Under the pieces are notes generated by a model, which worked only from the letters and a program-made list of their open reading frames with translations, had not been told where the DNA came from and did no database searches. This document shows, one piece after another, positions 36,301 through 48,302 of a stretch of DNA of 64,000 nucleotides. Position 1 is the first letter of the stretch; every line of letters starts with the position of its first letter. Origin of the DNA: UBA6912 sp963792895 (GTDB lineage Bacteria > Actinomycetota > Acidimicrobiia > Spongiisociales > UBA5794); contig CAWBYA010000009.1 of NCBI GenBank assembly GCA_963792895.1, forward strand, positions 1 to 64,000. The letters run 5' to 3'. Made by a program: the position numbers and the translations under genes.

Positions 36301-39300
36301 GGCTACACGATCACCGAGACCCAGCCCGCCGGCTACCTCGACGGCGCCGACACCGTCGGCTCGCTGGGTGGCACCCTCGGCAACGACGCCTTCTCCGGGG
36401 TGGTCGTTGCGGCCGCAGACGCCGGTACCGGCTACGACTTCGGCGAGGTGCTCGCCGCCTCGCTCACCGGTTCGGTCTACCTCGACGGCGACAACGACGG
36501 CGCCCGCGACCCGGGCGAGACCGGAGTCGGCGGCGTCACCGTGACCCTCACCGGCACAGACGACCTCGGGAACCCGGTGAACCTCTCCACGACCACGGCT
36601 GCCGATGGGACGTACGGCTTCACCGGTCTGCGCCCCGGCACCTACGCCGTCACAGAAACGCACCCGGCCGGCTACCTCGACGGCACCGACACGGCAGGAA
36701 CCGCCGGCGGCTCCGCCGGAAACGACACCATCACCGGGATCGTCCTCGACTCCGGTGAAGCGGCCACCGGCTACGACTTCGGCGAGCTCGAAGCCACGTC
36801 ACTCTCCGGCATCGTCTACGACGACACGAACAACAACGGCACCTTCGACGGCGCCGACACCGGGATCGGCGGCGTCACCGTGACACTGACCGGCACCAAC
36901 GACCTCGGCAGCCCGGTCAACCTCACCACCACCAGCGCAGCGGATGGCACCTGGAGCTTCACCGGTCTGCGGCCCGGCACCTATGACATCACGGAGGCCC
37001 AGGCCGCCGGCTATCTCGACGGGATCGACGCCGCAGGAACGCTCGGCGGCACCACCGGCAACGACACGGTCACGGCCATCGTGGTGGGGCCGGGCCAGGC
37101 AGGCACCGGCTACCAGTTCGGCGAGCTCACCCCCGCCACCCTCTCCGGCACCGTCTACCAAGACAACGACGCAAGCGGCACGCTCACCGCAGGCGATCTC
37201 GGCATCCAGGGAGTCACGGTCACCCTGTCCGGCACCGACGACCTCGGCAACACAGTCATCGCCACCACGACCACCGACCTCGCCGGCACCTACAACTTCA
37301 CCAACCTCCGTCCCGGCGACTACACGGTCACCGAGAGCCATCCCGCCGCATACGTCGACGGCGCCGACTCGGCCGGCTCGCTCGGCGGCGTCGTCGGCAA
37401 CGATGTGGTCTCCGCCATCCCGGTGACGCCCGGCGCCACCGGCACCGGCTACGACTTCGGCGAGATCCTGCCCGCCTCCATCTCCGGCCGGGTCTTCGTC
37501 GACGCCGACAACGACGGCGCAGTCGACGGCGGCGAGTCCGGCATCGCAGGGGCGACGGTCGACTTGACCGGCACCGACGACCTCGGCAACCCGGTCACCC
37601 TCACCACCACCACAGACGGCAACGGCGACTGGTGGTTCGTCGGTCTCCGCCCCGGCACCTACACGGCCACCGAGACCCAGCCCGCCGGCTACCTCGACGG
37701 CACCGATGCGGTCGGCACCTCGGGCGGCACCCTCGGCAACGACGCCGTGACTGCGATCGTCCTCGGCTCGGGAACGGCCGCCACCGACTACACCTTCGGT
37801 GAGCTGACACCGGCAAGCCTGGCCGGCTCGGTGTACGTCGACGGCGACAACGACGGCGTGCGGGACGGCGGCGAGTCCGGCATCGCAGGGGCGACGGTCG
37901 ACTTGACCGGCACCGACGATCTCGGCAACCCCGTGAGCTCGACCACGACCGCTGCAGCCGATGGCACCTACAACTTCACCAACCTGCGTCCCGGCGACTA
38001 CACCATCACCGAGACCCAGCCCGCCGGGTACCTCGACGGCGGCGACGCTGTGGGTACTCTCGGCGGCACCCTCGGCAACGACACCGTCACCGACATCACC
38101 GTCACGGCTGGCGCCAACGGCACCGGCTACGACTTCGGCGAGCTGGCGACGACCTCTCTGGCGGGTTCCGTCTATCACGATGTGGACAACGACGGCGTGC
38201 GGGACGGCGGCGAGCCCGGCATCGCAGGCGTGGCCGTCGACCTCACCGGCACGGACGACCTCGGAGCCAGCGTTGCGCTGGCGACCACCACCAACGCAGC
38301 CGGCGACTACAGCTTCACCAACCTGCGGCCTGGGACGTACTCCGTGGTCGAGTCGCAGCCTGCCGGGTATCTGGACGGCACAGATGTGGCGGGTTCACTG
38401 GGTGGCACGCTCGGCAACGACACGGTCACCGACATCACCGTCGACTCCGGCGACGCCGGCACCGGATACGACTTTGGTGAGTTGGTTGCGGCTGGTCTGG
38501 CGGGTTCGGTGTTTGTCGATGGGGACAACGACGGGGTGTTCGACGTCACCGACACCGGCATTGCGGGCGTCACGGTCACCCTCACCGGCACCGACGACCT
38601 CGGCACTCCGGTCAACGTCGCCACCACCACCGCCGCAGACGGCACCTACGACTTCACCGATCTGCGTCCCGGCACCTACACCGTCACCGAAACCCACCCC
38701 GCCGGCTACCTCGACGGCATCGACACCGCAGGCACCCTCGGCGGTGTCGCCGGCAACGACGTCATCTCGACGATCACCGTCACCTCCGCAGACTCCGGCA
38801 CCGGCTACGACTTCGCAGAGCTCGACGCCGCCTCACTGTCCGGTGTCGTGTTCGCCGACACCGACAACAACGGCATCCAAGACCCCGGCGACACCGGCAT
38901 CGCAGCCGTCACCGTCACCCTCACCGGCACCGACGACCTCGGCACTCCGGTCAACGTCGCCACCACCACCGCCGCAGACGGCACCTACGACTTCACCAAC
39001 CTGCGTCCCGGCACCTACACCGTCACCGAAACCCACCCCGCCGGCTACCTCGACGGCATCGACACCGCAGGCACCGCTCGGCGGCATCGCCGGCAACGAC
39101 ATCATCACCGACGATCACCGTCACCTCCGGCCAACACCGCCACCGCATACACCTTCGCCGAGCTGACCCCCGCCACCCTGTCGGGCACCGTGTTCGAGGA
39201 CACCAACAACAACGGTGTCATCGACGGCACCGAAACCGGCATCCAAGGCGTCACCGTCACCCTCACCGGCACAGACGACCTCGGCACTCCGGTCAACGTC

Positions 39301-42300
39301 GCCACCACCACCGACCTCGCAGGCGGCTACGACTTCACCAACCTGCGGCCCGGCACCTACACCGTCACCGAAACCCACCCCACCGGCTACCTCGACGGCA
39401 TCGACACCGCAGGCACCGCAGGCGGCACCACCGCCAACGACACCATCACCAACATCACCCTCACCCCCGGCCAAACCGCCACCGCATACACCTTCGGCGA
39501 GCTGCCGCCCGCCAGCCTGAGCGGCGCCGTCTACAACGACACGGACAACGATGGCGTGTTCGGCGGCGGCGAGTTCGGCATCCCCGGAGTGACCGTCACC
39601 CTCACCGGCACAGACGACCTCGGCAACCCCGTCACCCTCACCACCACCACCGACCTCGCCGGCGGCTACGTCTTCGCCGGCCTCCGCCCCGCGACGCTCC
39701 GGCTATACGTCACCGAGACTCAGCCCACCGGACTGACCGACGGCATCGACAGCGTCGGATCGCTGGGCGGCACCCTCGGCAACGACGTCGTTTCGGCCAT
39801 CCCGCTCACCGCAGGGGACACCGGCTCCGGGTACGACTTCGGCGAGCTCGGTGCAGCCTCGGTGGCCGGCACCGTGTACGACGACCTCGATGCCGACGGG
39901 GCCCGCGACGCGGGAGAGCCCGGCATCGCAGGCGTGACGGTCGGCTTGACCGGCACAGACGATCTCGGCAACCCGGTGAGCCTCACTACCACCACCGCCG
40001 CAGACGGCACATGGAGCTTCGACGGTCTCCGTCCCGGCGACTACACCGTCACCGAAACTCAGCCCGGCGGCTTCGTCGACGGCGCCGAGCAGGCCGGCCC
40101 CCTCGGCGGCGACACCTCGGTCAACGATCGCATCTCTGGCATCGTCGTCGGGTCGGGCGACGTCGCGGACGGCAACACCTTCGGCGAGCACCAGCCGGTC
40201 ACGATCGCCGGCTCCGTTTACCACGACGCGAACAACGACGGCGTGCGAGATGCGGGCGAGCCGGGCATCGCAGCCACCGAGGTCGTGCTCTTCGGAACCG
40301 ACGACCAGGGAACCATCACCATCATCGCCACCACGACCGACGGGAACGGGGACTACACGTTCACCGACCTGCGCCCCTCCGACGGCGCCGGCTACACCGT
40401 CATCGAGACCCAGCCGAGCGGCTGGCTCGACGGCATCGACACCGCAGGCACCTCGGGTGGCGACGCCGCCAGCGTCAACGACGAGATCTCGGGCATCGTG
40501 GTGGGCTTCGGCGACACCTCGAGCGCCAACGACTTTGGTGAGTTGGTTGCGGCTGGTCTGGCGGGTTCGGTGTTTGTCGATGGGGACAACGACGGGGTGT
40601 TCGACGTCACCGACACCGGTATTGCGGGCGTCACGGTCACCCTCACCGGCACCGACGACCTCGGCACTCCGGTCAACGTCGCCACCACCACCGCCGCAGA
40701 CGGCACCTACGACTTCACCGGTTTGCGTCCCGGCGACTACACCGTCACCGAAACCCACCCCGCCGGCTACCTCGACGGCATCGACACCGCAGGCACCCTC
40801 GGCGGTGTCGCCGGCAACGACGTCATCTCGACGATCACCGTCACCTCCGCAGACTCCGGCACCGGCTACGACTTCGCAGAGCTCGACGCCGCCTCACTGT
40901 CCGGTGTCGTGTTCGCCGACACCGACAACAACGGCATCCAAGACCCCGGCGACACCGGCATCGCAGCCGTCACCGTCACCCTCACCGGCACCGACGACCT
41001 CGGCACTCCGGTCAACGTCGCCACCACCACCGACCGCAGACGGCACCTACGACTTCACCAACCTGCGTCCCGGCACCTACACCGTCACCGAAACCCACCC
41101 CGCCGGCTACCTCGACGGCATCGACACCGCAGGCACCCTCGGCGGTGTCGCCGGCAACGACGTCATCTCGACCATCACCGTCACCTCCGCAGACTCCGGC
41201 ACCGGCTACACCTTCGCCGAGCTGACCCCCGCCACCCTGTCGGGCACCGTGTTCGAGGACACCAACAACAACGGTGTCATCGACGGCACCGAAACCGGCA
41301 TCCAAGGCGTCACCGTCACCCTCACCGGCACAGACGACCTCGGCACTCCGGTCAACGTCGCCACCACCACCGACCTCGCAGGCGGCTACGACTTCACCAA
41401 CCTGCGGCCCGGCACCTACACCGTCACCGAAACCCACCCCACCGGCTACCTCGACGGCATCGACACCGCAGGCACCGCAGGCGGCACCACCGCCAACGAC
41501 ACCATCACCAACATCACCCTCACCCCCGGCCAAACCGCCACCGCATACACCTTCGGCGAGCTGCCGCCCGACCAGCCTGAGCGGCGCCGTCTTCGTCGAC
41601 ACGGACAACGATGGCGTGTTCGGCGGCGGCGAGTTCGGCATCCCCGGAGTGACCGTCACCCTCACCGGCACAGACGACCTCGGCAACCCCGTCACCCTCA
41701 CCACCACCACCGACCTCGCAGGCGGCTACGGGTTCGCCGGCCTCCGCCCCGGAACGTACGCCGTCACCGAAACTCAGCCCGCCGGCTACCTCGACGGCAT
41801 CGACATGGCAGGCGCCGCCGGTGGAGTCGCCGGCAACGACACCGTGACCGACATCGTCCTGGGCTCAGGGCAGATGGCGGGCGGCTACACCTTCGCCGAG
41901 CTGGTCGGGTCGAGCCTCAGCGGCTCCGTCTACCTCGACGCCGACAACGACGGGATCCGCGACCCTGCCGAGACCGGCGTCTCCGGCACCCTGATCACCC
42001 TGACGGGCACCGATGACCTCGGCGCCGCCGTCAACCGGACCACCACCACGGCAGCGGACGGCACATGGACATTCACCAACCTCCGCCCCGGCGACTACGT
42101 CGTCACCGAGACCCAGCCTGCCGGGCTCTTCGACGGCATCGACACCGTGGGCACTCAGGGCGGCACCGCAACGGCGAACGACGAGATCACCGTCGTGCTC
42201 GCACCCGCCACCGCCGGCGTCGACAACACCTTCGGCGAGCTGGCTCCGGCGGCGATCGGCGACTTCGTGTGGCTCGACATCGACGACGACGGCGTGCAGG

Positions 42301-45300
42301 ATCCTGCCCAGGGCATCAACGGCGTGACCGTCGAGGTGTATGCCGCAGACGGCACGACGCTCCTCGCCACCACGACCACGGCTGCGGACGGCAGCTACGC
42401 CTTCACGAATCTCGCCCCCCACCAGGGCTACGTGGTTGCCGTCGTCGCCCCCACAGGGGCCACGTTCACGACGCTTCCCGGCACCGACGACGCCAACGAC
42501 TCGGACGTGGCCGCCGACGGGCGGGTCACCGTGACTCCGACATTCGGTGACAACTTCGACGTCGCAGACGCCGGCATCGCCCCTGCCCAGCTGTCCGGCA
42601 CCGTCTGGTTCGACGCCGACCGTGACGGCGCCCTCGACGCAGGCGAGCAACGCCTCAGCGATGTCACCGTCGACCTGCTCGACGGAGCCGGCACCCTCGT
42701 GGGGTCGACCACGACGGCCGCAGACGGCACGTACACCTTCGCCGGCCTCATGCCCGGTGGCTTCGAAGTGGCCGTCCACTACTCCGGCGCCACCTACGCC
42801 ACCCCCGGCGCCGACTCGGACGTCGACTCGGTCACCGGCCGGGCGGTCGTGATGCTGCCTTCCGGCACCACGCTCGACGGCGGCGACGCAGGCGTGCAGC
42901 CCGCCCTCATCGGCGACCGGTTGTGGCTCGACCTCGACGTGGACGGCACCCAGGGCGCGGGCGAGCCAGGTATCGCAGGCGTGGCCGTCGCCCTCGAAGA
43001 CGCCGCGGGATCCGTTGTCGCCTCCACCGTCACGGATGCGACCGGCGCCTACCTCTTCGCCGTGCTGCCAGACGACTACCAGGTGGTCGTGACCCCGGTC
43101 GCAGGCACCGCCTTCACGACGCCTGGTATCGGATCCGAAGCCGCCGACTCGGACGTGGACGCAGCCGGCACGACCGGGCTGTTCTCGGCACCGTCTGGTG
43201 ACCGCACCGACATCGCAGATGCGGGCATCGTCCCTGCGGTCGTGACCGGCACCGTCTGGCTGGACGTCAACGCAGACGGGCTCAACAACGACACGTCACC
43301 CGTCACCGGCGCCGCCGTCGAGCTGTATGACGGCACCGGCAGCCTGGTGGCGACGACGAGCACCGCACCAGACGGCAGCTACGCGTTCAGCGGGCTCGAG
43401 CCCGGCGTGTACACGGTCGTTGTGCTCCCACCCGACGGCGCACCGTTCACCAATCCCGGCGGAGATTCCGACGTCGATCCCGACACCGGCAGCGCCGTCG
43501 TCGTGGCCGCCACGGCAGCGAACGTCGATGCGGGCGTCCTGCCCGGATTCATCGGCGGCCTGGTGTGGCTGGACCTCGACGGCGACGGCAGCCCGGCAGG
43601 CGAGGCCGGCGCAGGTGGCGTGGGCGTCGGCCTCGTCGACGCCGGTGGCGCGACGATCGCCACCACGACGACCGACGGCAGCGGCGCCTACACGTTCGGC
43701 CCGCTCGCCGCCGGCGACTACACCGTGGTCATCGACCCCTCGACTTTCCCCGCGGGGACCAGCCAGACCTTCGACCCGGACGGCACCGCCGACGCAGCCA
43801 CCACGGTGACCCTGCCGCTCGGCGCCAGCCTCGGCGACGTGGACTTCGGGTTCCAGCCGCCCGCAACCATCACGGGCATCGTGTTCGCCGACCGCAACGG
43901 CAACGGGCTGCAGAACGCCACGGACGCCGGTCTCAGCGGCGTCGAGGTTGCCATCACCGATACGACCGGCGCAACGCTCATCATCACCACCGCCGCAGAC
44001 GGCACCTACTCCGCCGCCGTTGCCCCCGGCGCCGTCACCATCGACGTCGTCGAAGCGACGCTGCCTGATGGCGCAGTCCTGACGACGGGCAACGACGTTC
44101 AGACCGTCTCGGCAGCGGCGGCGGCCACGATGCAGGTAGACGCCATCGGCTACCGGGTGACCGCAGAAGTCGCCGGCCGGGTGTGGCGGGACACGAACCG
44201 CAACGGTCTCGAAGATGCGTCCGAGGGCGGACTCGCCGGCATTCCCGTCCGCCTGATCGCAGCCGACGGCACCGTCGTCGCCGTGGCGTTGACTGCGCCC
44301 GACGGACGGTATGCGTTCGCTGATGTTGCATCCGGCGCCTATACGGTTCGAGTCGACGCTGCAGCGCTGCCCGGCGACGCCGACAATGCGACAGGTGATC
44401 CGGACGGCATCGTCGACGGAGCGACCTCAGTCATGGTCACACCCGCCGCCGACATCACCGGGCTGGACTTCGGCTACGGCCCCGATGCCCCAGTCATCAT
44501 CCCGCCCGCACCCGCGGCGTCAGTCGCCGGGACCGTCTGGGTGGATGCCGACAACAACGGCCTCAACGACGCCGGCGAAGCCGGGCTGGCCGGCATCCCC
44601 ATAATCGTCACCTGGCTCGGCACCGACGGCGTTCGTGGCGGCGGCGACGACGAGATCTTCAGCGTCACCACTGCAGCCGATGGGACGTACTCGCTGACCG
44701 ACCTCCCCGCAGGTCGCTACGAGGTCGCCCTCGGCGAAGGCATCCCAGATGGTCTCCGCCTCTCGGTGTGCCCGGGCACCTGCGACCCGGCAACCGTCGA
44801 GCTGGCATCCGGGGAAGACGTAGGGGACATCGACTTCGGGCTCGTCCCGGTCGTCGACCTCAGCGTCACTGTCACCGGGGACGGAACGCCGCCGATCGCC
44901 GGCTCCACTCCAACGTTCACCGTCACCGTCGCCAACGCTGGACCCGGCGCAGAGGCCGGCCCGCTGCAGGTGGTGCTCACGCTGGGCGACGGTCTCGAAC
45001 TGGTCTCCGCCGGAGGCAACGGCTGGTCGGCAGAGGTGCTCGGCGAAGGCCACATCATCGTGACGATCGATGCCGCCCTGCCCATCGGCGCATCGCTCAC
45101 CTTCCCCGTTGTGACCACGGTCGTCGATGAGAAAGCGGAGCTCACGGTGCAGGCCACCGTTACGGGGACCGCCATCGACATCGACATGGCGAACAACTCG
45201 GCGGTCACCTCGCTGGGCGTGCTGCCATTCACCGGTATCGCCCTGTTCACCTTGGGACGTCTTGCGACGATCTTCCTGGCCTCCGGGATGATCCTCCTGC

Positions 45301-45485
45301 TCCTGGGGCGCAGGCGCGACGACAACGACATTGCAGGATCCGATCTCTCCTTCGGCCCTTTGGAGAGCTCGGTGGGGGGGCGGCCGGGCGGTAGGGACAC
45401 TGTGCCCGGCCGTTCCTCCCAGATCATCGGGATGCGACGCCGGGTGTCGCACTGGCACAGCGGGACACCTCCGAGAGGCCCCTGA
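33400..45485 (+). CDS. giant SdrD_B-repeat surface protein with LPFTG anchor (five indels)
   Basis: Secreted wall-anchored protein of about 4,026 residues after removing five extra bases. A signal peptide (1-36, ending PPASA) precedes a propeller-like domain (about 37-268), an SdrD_B repeat with Ca-loop motifs (DTDLNGSFGGAD), a DUF11-like domain split by a carbohydrate-binding-like insert (about 400-690), then about 28 SdrD_B/Cna-B-like repeats of 105-115 residues (GSVYxDxDNDGVxD, GVTVTLTGTDDLG, ADGTYxFTxLRPGxYTVTET, GYLDGxDTAG, GYDFGEL). A second DUF11-like domain (about 3815-3935), LPFTG (45222-45236), a membrane helix and RRRDD follow. The 80 residues after LPFTG are longer than usual. Extra bases lie near 39076, 39111, 39135, 41033 and 41571; the first three cancel. 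Probably a sortase-anchored stalk or adhesin. Confidence 0.88.
38471..39640 (+). repeat. four-repeat block, copy 1
   Basis: Four consecutive SdrD_B units inside the giant gene, starting at ACTTTGGTGAGTTGGTTGCG. The block recurs almost base for base at 40532. Offset is 2061 at the left and 2059 at the right, the difference matching the indels seen in each copy. Confidence 0.85.
40532..41700 (+). repeat. four-repeat block, copy 2
   Basis: Near-identical second copy of 38471-39640. Two ordinary repeats lie between the copies. Synonymous sites are also conserved, so the duplication is recent or is being homogenised. Confidence 0.85.
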
Positions 45486-45503
45486 GCCACACAGATCGGC
45501 CCA

Positions 45504-45539
45504 GGCCGGCGAGGGACCCGCACGGGAACCTCGCCGGCC
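45504..45539 (+). terminator. terminator-like hairpin after the giant gene
   Basis: GGCCGGCGAGG (45504-45514) pairs perfectly with CCTCGCCGGCC (45529-45539), followed by GCTTTAA. It ends the giant gene transcript before the lipoprotein gene. Confidence 0.7.
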
Positions 45540-45558
45540 GCTTTAACGTCCCAGGACC

Positions 45559-46425
45559 ATGAAACCGAAGTTCATCACGCTCGTCGCTCTCGCACTGATC
45601 ATCAGCGGCTGCGGAGCGGACGACGACGCGGCGGGTACGACGACGAGGGCGCCTTCCACCACCACTGCGAGCCCAACCACAACGACGGGAGTCGACCCCG
45701 ACAGGGTGGTACTGCAGGTGCGATACGAAGGCGGATTCGCTCCCGTCGAGCTGATCTACAACCCGCTGCCCCGCTACACGCTGCTCGGTGACGGCCGCCT
45801 CATCTTCGAAGGCCCCGTGCCTGCGATCTTCCCCGGACCACTGATGCCATCGGTCCAGGTTGCCCAGCTCGCTGAGGGCGACGTCGCCCGGATTCTCGAG
45901 CTCGTGGCCGCCGCGGGTCTTCCCGACATCACGGACGAGGTGAACACAGAGTACGCCAGCAGCGTTGCGGACGCTCCCAACACCGTCGTCACCTACACGG
46001 ACGCCGGGGGCGAGCACCGGTTCAGCGTCTACGCCCTCGGTATCGGGCTCGACGCCCCGGCCGACCCCCGGGTGGCGGCGCTCCAGCGCCTGGTCGAGGC
46101 CGTCGATGCGGCCGCATCGACCGTTCCGGACGTCGCGCCATGGCCCGTCGACGCGCTCCAGATCGTGGCCGCAGGGTCGTTCGGCGGCGAGAACGAGCCG
46201 GACGCCACGGTCGCACCGTGGCCGCTCGACGCGTCGGTTGCGGATCTCGGTCAGCCGATCTTCGGCGATCTGCACTGCGTGGCCCTCGACGGCGACAATG
46301 CTCGAACCGCTGCGGCGGCATTCGCCGAGGCAACTCAGCAGACGTTCTTCGACGATGGCTCCGATGTCTACCGCCTCGTCGTTCGGCCCATCGTGCCCGG
46401 CGAGACGGCCTGCCCGGCGAGCTGA
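45559..46425 (+). CDS. hypothetical lipoprotein
   Basis: Lipoprotein of 288 residues. The signal peptide FITLVALALIISGC ends at the lipidated Cys and is followed by GADDDAAGTTTRAPSTTT. The mature part contains VVLQVRYEGGFAPVELIYN and YTLLGDGRLIFEGP, a pattern seen in secreted beta-rich actinobacterial proteins, but I recognise no family. It starts 20 bases after a terminator and is followed by a DUF885 gene after 53 bases. Two Cys near the end (LHCVAL and ETACPAS) could form a disulfide. Confidence 0.75.
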   Translation: MKPKFITLVALALIISGCGADDDAAGTTTRAPSTTTASPTTTTGVDPDRVVLQVRYEGGFAPVELIYNPLPRYTLLGDGRLIFEGPVPAIFPGPLMPSVQVAQLAEGDVARILELVAAAGLPDITDEVNTEYASSVADAPNTVVTYTDAGGEHRFSVYALGIGLDAPADPRVAALQRLVEAVDAAASTVPDVAPWPVDALQIVAAGSFGGENEPDATVAPWPLDASVADLGQPIFGDLHCVALDGDNARTAAAAFAEATQQTFFDDGSDVYRLVVRPIVPGETACPAS

Positions 46426-46478
46426 CTGCGTCGCATCGCCGGTAGGCTCGCCTCCGACCACATGAGGAGGCACCGTCG

Positions 46479-48143
46479 GTGAACGAACAGCTCCGCCGGC
46501 TCGGCGAGGAGTACTGGGAGTACCAGCTCGAGCACAGCCCAACCAACGCACTCATGCTCGGCGATCATCGGTACGACGACCGATTCGAGGATTACTCGCG
46601 TTCGAGGGAGGATGCCGAGATCGAGCGCCTGCGCCGATTTGCGGCGGAAGCGGAAGGTATCGACCCGGCGACGCTGACCGCCGACGAGCGCGTTTCGCAA
46701 GACGTCTTGATCTTCGAGGCCACAACGACCGCCGACCTCGAGGAGATGCGCCAAGCCGAGCTTGCCGCCAACCACACGATCGGCATCCAGGCGATGTTCC
46801 CCGTGATGATCGGGCAGTTTCCCCTCGTGGAACCAGCACACGCGCGCGCCATGGCGGCGAAGTACACCGGGATGGGTCGGGCGATTCGCCAAGCCGCAGA
46901 GCGGCTGCGTGAGGGCGTCGCCGCCGGGCGTTCCCCGATGCGATCGACCGTGGAGAAGACGGTCGCCCAGATCGACGCCTACCTCGCAACCGACCCGAAG
47001 GACGACGTCTACCTCGGGCTGCGAGCGCCCGAAGACTTCTCGGATGCCGATGAGGCTGACTGGCGGCTCGAGATGGCAGACACCGTCACTGAGAGCATCC
47101 GCCCCGCGTGGGTGGTCTACCGGGACGTGCTCGCCAACGAGGTGGTGCCCGCTGCCCGGCCTGACTCCAAGCCGGGTGTGTGCTTCCTCGACGACGGCGA
47201 CGAGCTGTACCGGAGGGCCATCCGCCGCCACACCTCGGTCGACCTGGACGCCGAGCAGATCCACGCGATCGGGCTCGGTCAGATCGCCAAACTCGCCGAC
47301 GAATACCGCGAGCTCGGTTCGGTTGTTCTCGGCACCACCGAACTCGACGAGATCTTCACCAGACTTCGCGAAGACCAGGCGCTCCACTTCGAGGACGGGC
47401 CGGCGATCGTCGCCGCTTCGGAGCGCGCTCTCGCGAAGGCAAAGGCAGCGATGGGTGACTGGTTCGGCAAGTTGCCGCAAGCCGATTGCGTCGTGCGTGA
47501 AACGCCGAGCGGTCCCACCGCCTTCTACTTCCGGCCCGCCGCGGACGGGTCGCGGCCGGGCACGTTCTTCATCAACACCGCCGACCCCACCCGCTGGCAC
47601 ACGTTCGAGATCGAATCGATGGCGTACCACGAAGGCATCCCCGGCCACCACCTCCAGCTCGCCATCGCAGGCGAGCTCGAAGGGGTCCCCGAGTTCCGCA
47701 AGCACGCTCATGTGACGGCATATGCCGAGGGCTGGGGCCTCTACACCGAGCGACTCGCTGACGAGATGGGCCTCTACAGCGGGCCGCTCGAGCGGATCGG
47801 CATGCTGTCGGCCGACTCGATGAGGGCCGGACGACTGGTCGTCGACACCGGCATCCACGCCATGGGCTGGAGCCGCCAGCAGGCAATCGACTACTTCGTC
47901 GCCAACTCCCCTATGACGCTCGGCACCATCGAGGGCGAGGTCGACCGCTACATCGGCATGCCCGGCCAAGCTCTCGCCTACATGGTCGGACGGCTGGAGA
48001 TCATGAAGTATCGCGCCGAGGCGGAGGAGATGATGGGTGACCGCTTCGACATCAAGGGCTTCCACGACACGGTGCTCGGCTCGGGTCTGGTCCCGCTGCC
48101 AACCCTCGAGCGCATGGTGAAGGAGTGGGCCACAGCGAACTGA
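46479..48143 (+). CDS. DUF885 family protein, putative zinc hydrolase (copy 1)
   Basis: Protein of 554 residues, the usual DUF885 length, mostly helical. The signature ESMAYHEGIPGHHLQLAIA near residue 383 contains H-E-x-x-x-x-H-H, the likely metal site, and HVTAYAEGWGLYTERLADEM follows; both are diagnostic for the family. The GTG at 46479 has AGGAGG ten bases upstream. No signal peptide is seen, so it is cytoplasmic. Family members are thought to be metallopeptidases or carboxypeptidases, with little direct evidence. A paralogue is at 51854, about 50 percent similar by eye. Confidence 0.9.
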   Translation: MNEQLRRLGEEYWEYQLEHSPTNALMLGDHRYDDRFEDYSRSREDAEIERLRRFAAEAEGIDPATLTADERVSQDVLIFEATTTADLEEMRQAELAANHTIGIQAMFPVMIGQFPLVEPAHARAMAAKYTGMGRAIRQAAERLREGVAAGRSPMRSTVEKTVAQIDAYLATDPKDDVYLGLRAPEDFSDADEADWRLEMADTVTESIRPAWVVYRDVLANEVVPAARPDSKPGVCFLDDGDELYRRAIRRHTSVDLDAEQIHAIGLGQIAKLADEYRELGSVVLGTTELDEIFTRLREDQALHFEDGPAIVAASERALAKAKAAMGDWFGKLPQADCVVRETPSGPTAFYFRPAADGSRPGTFFINTADPTRWHTFEIESMAYHEGIPGHHLQLAIAGELEGVPEFRKHAHVTAYAEGWGLYTERLADEMGLYSGPLERIGMLSADSMRAGRLVVDTGIHAMGWSRQQAIDYFVANSPMTLGTIEGEVDRYIGMPGQALAYMVGRLEIMKYRAEAEEMMGDRFDIKGFHDTVLGSGLVPLPTLERMVKEWATAN

Positions 48144-48174
48144 CAGGGCCGCAGCCCGTACCTTCCGGGTTTCC

Positions 48175-48193
48175 CCTCCCTTCGAGGGAGGGA
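48175..48193. terminator. short hairpin CCCTCCCT-TCG-AGGGAGGG
   Basis: Perfect eight-base stem with a three-base loop, 32 bases after the DUF885 stop. No T-run follows. It may terminate or stabilise the transcript. Confidence 0.45.
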
Positions 48194-48302
48194 ATCATGG
48201 CCGGCAAGCGCGCCCCGAGTGGAGTGACGGGGCGGAAGATGCCCGACACCTCGCGTGCGCGATCGCTACGTTCGGGGGGACGCCGAATGAGGGAGTGCGC
48301 CA

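Noticed and set aside
39070..41575. Programmed ribosomal frameshifting in the giant gene
   Set aside because: The five sites share no slippery sequence or downstream structure, and the duplicated block shows the correct version of the same sequence elsewhere. Sequencing insertion is simpler.
33820..41710. Long leftward open frames inside the giant gene (for example 33820-35130, 36799-38178, 39703-40758)
   Set aside because: They arise from the GC-rich, highly repetitive coding strand. Their products are low-complexity Gly/Val/Asp strings with no starts or families.
35467..42250. CRISPR-like or tandem DNA repeats
   Set aside because: The period is about 330-345 bases and always in the coding frame of SdrD_B-like domains; there are no short direct repeats with unique spacers.
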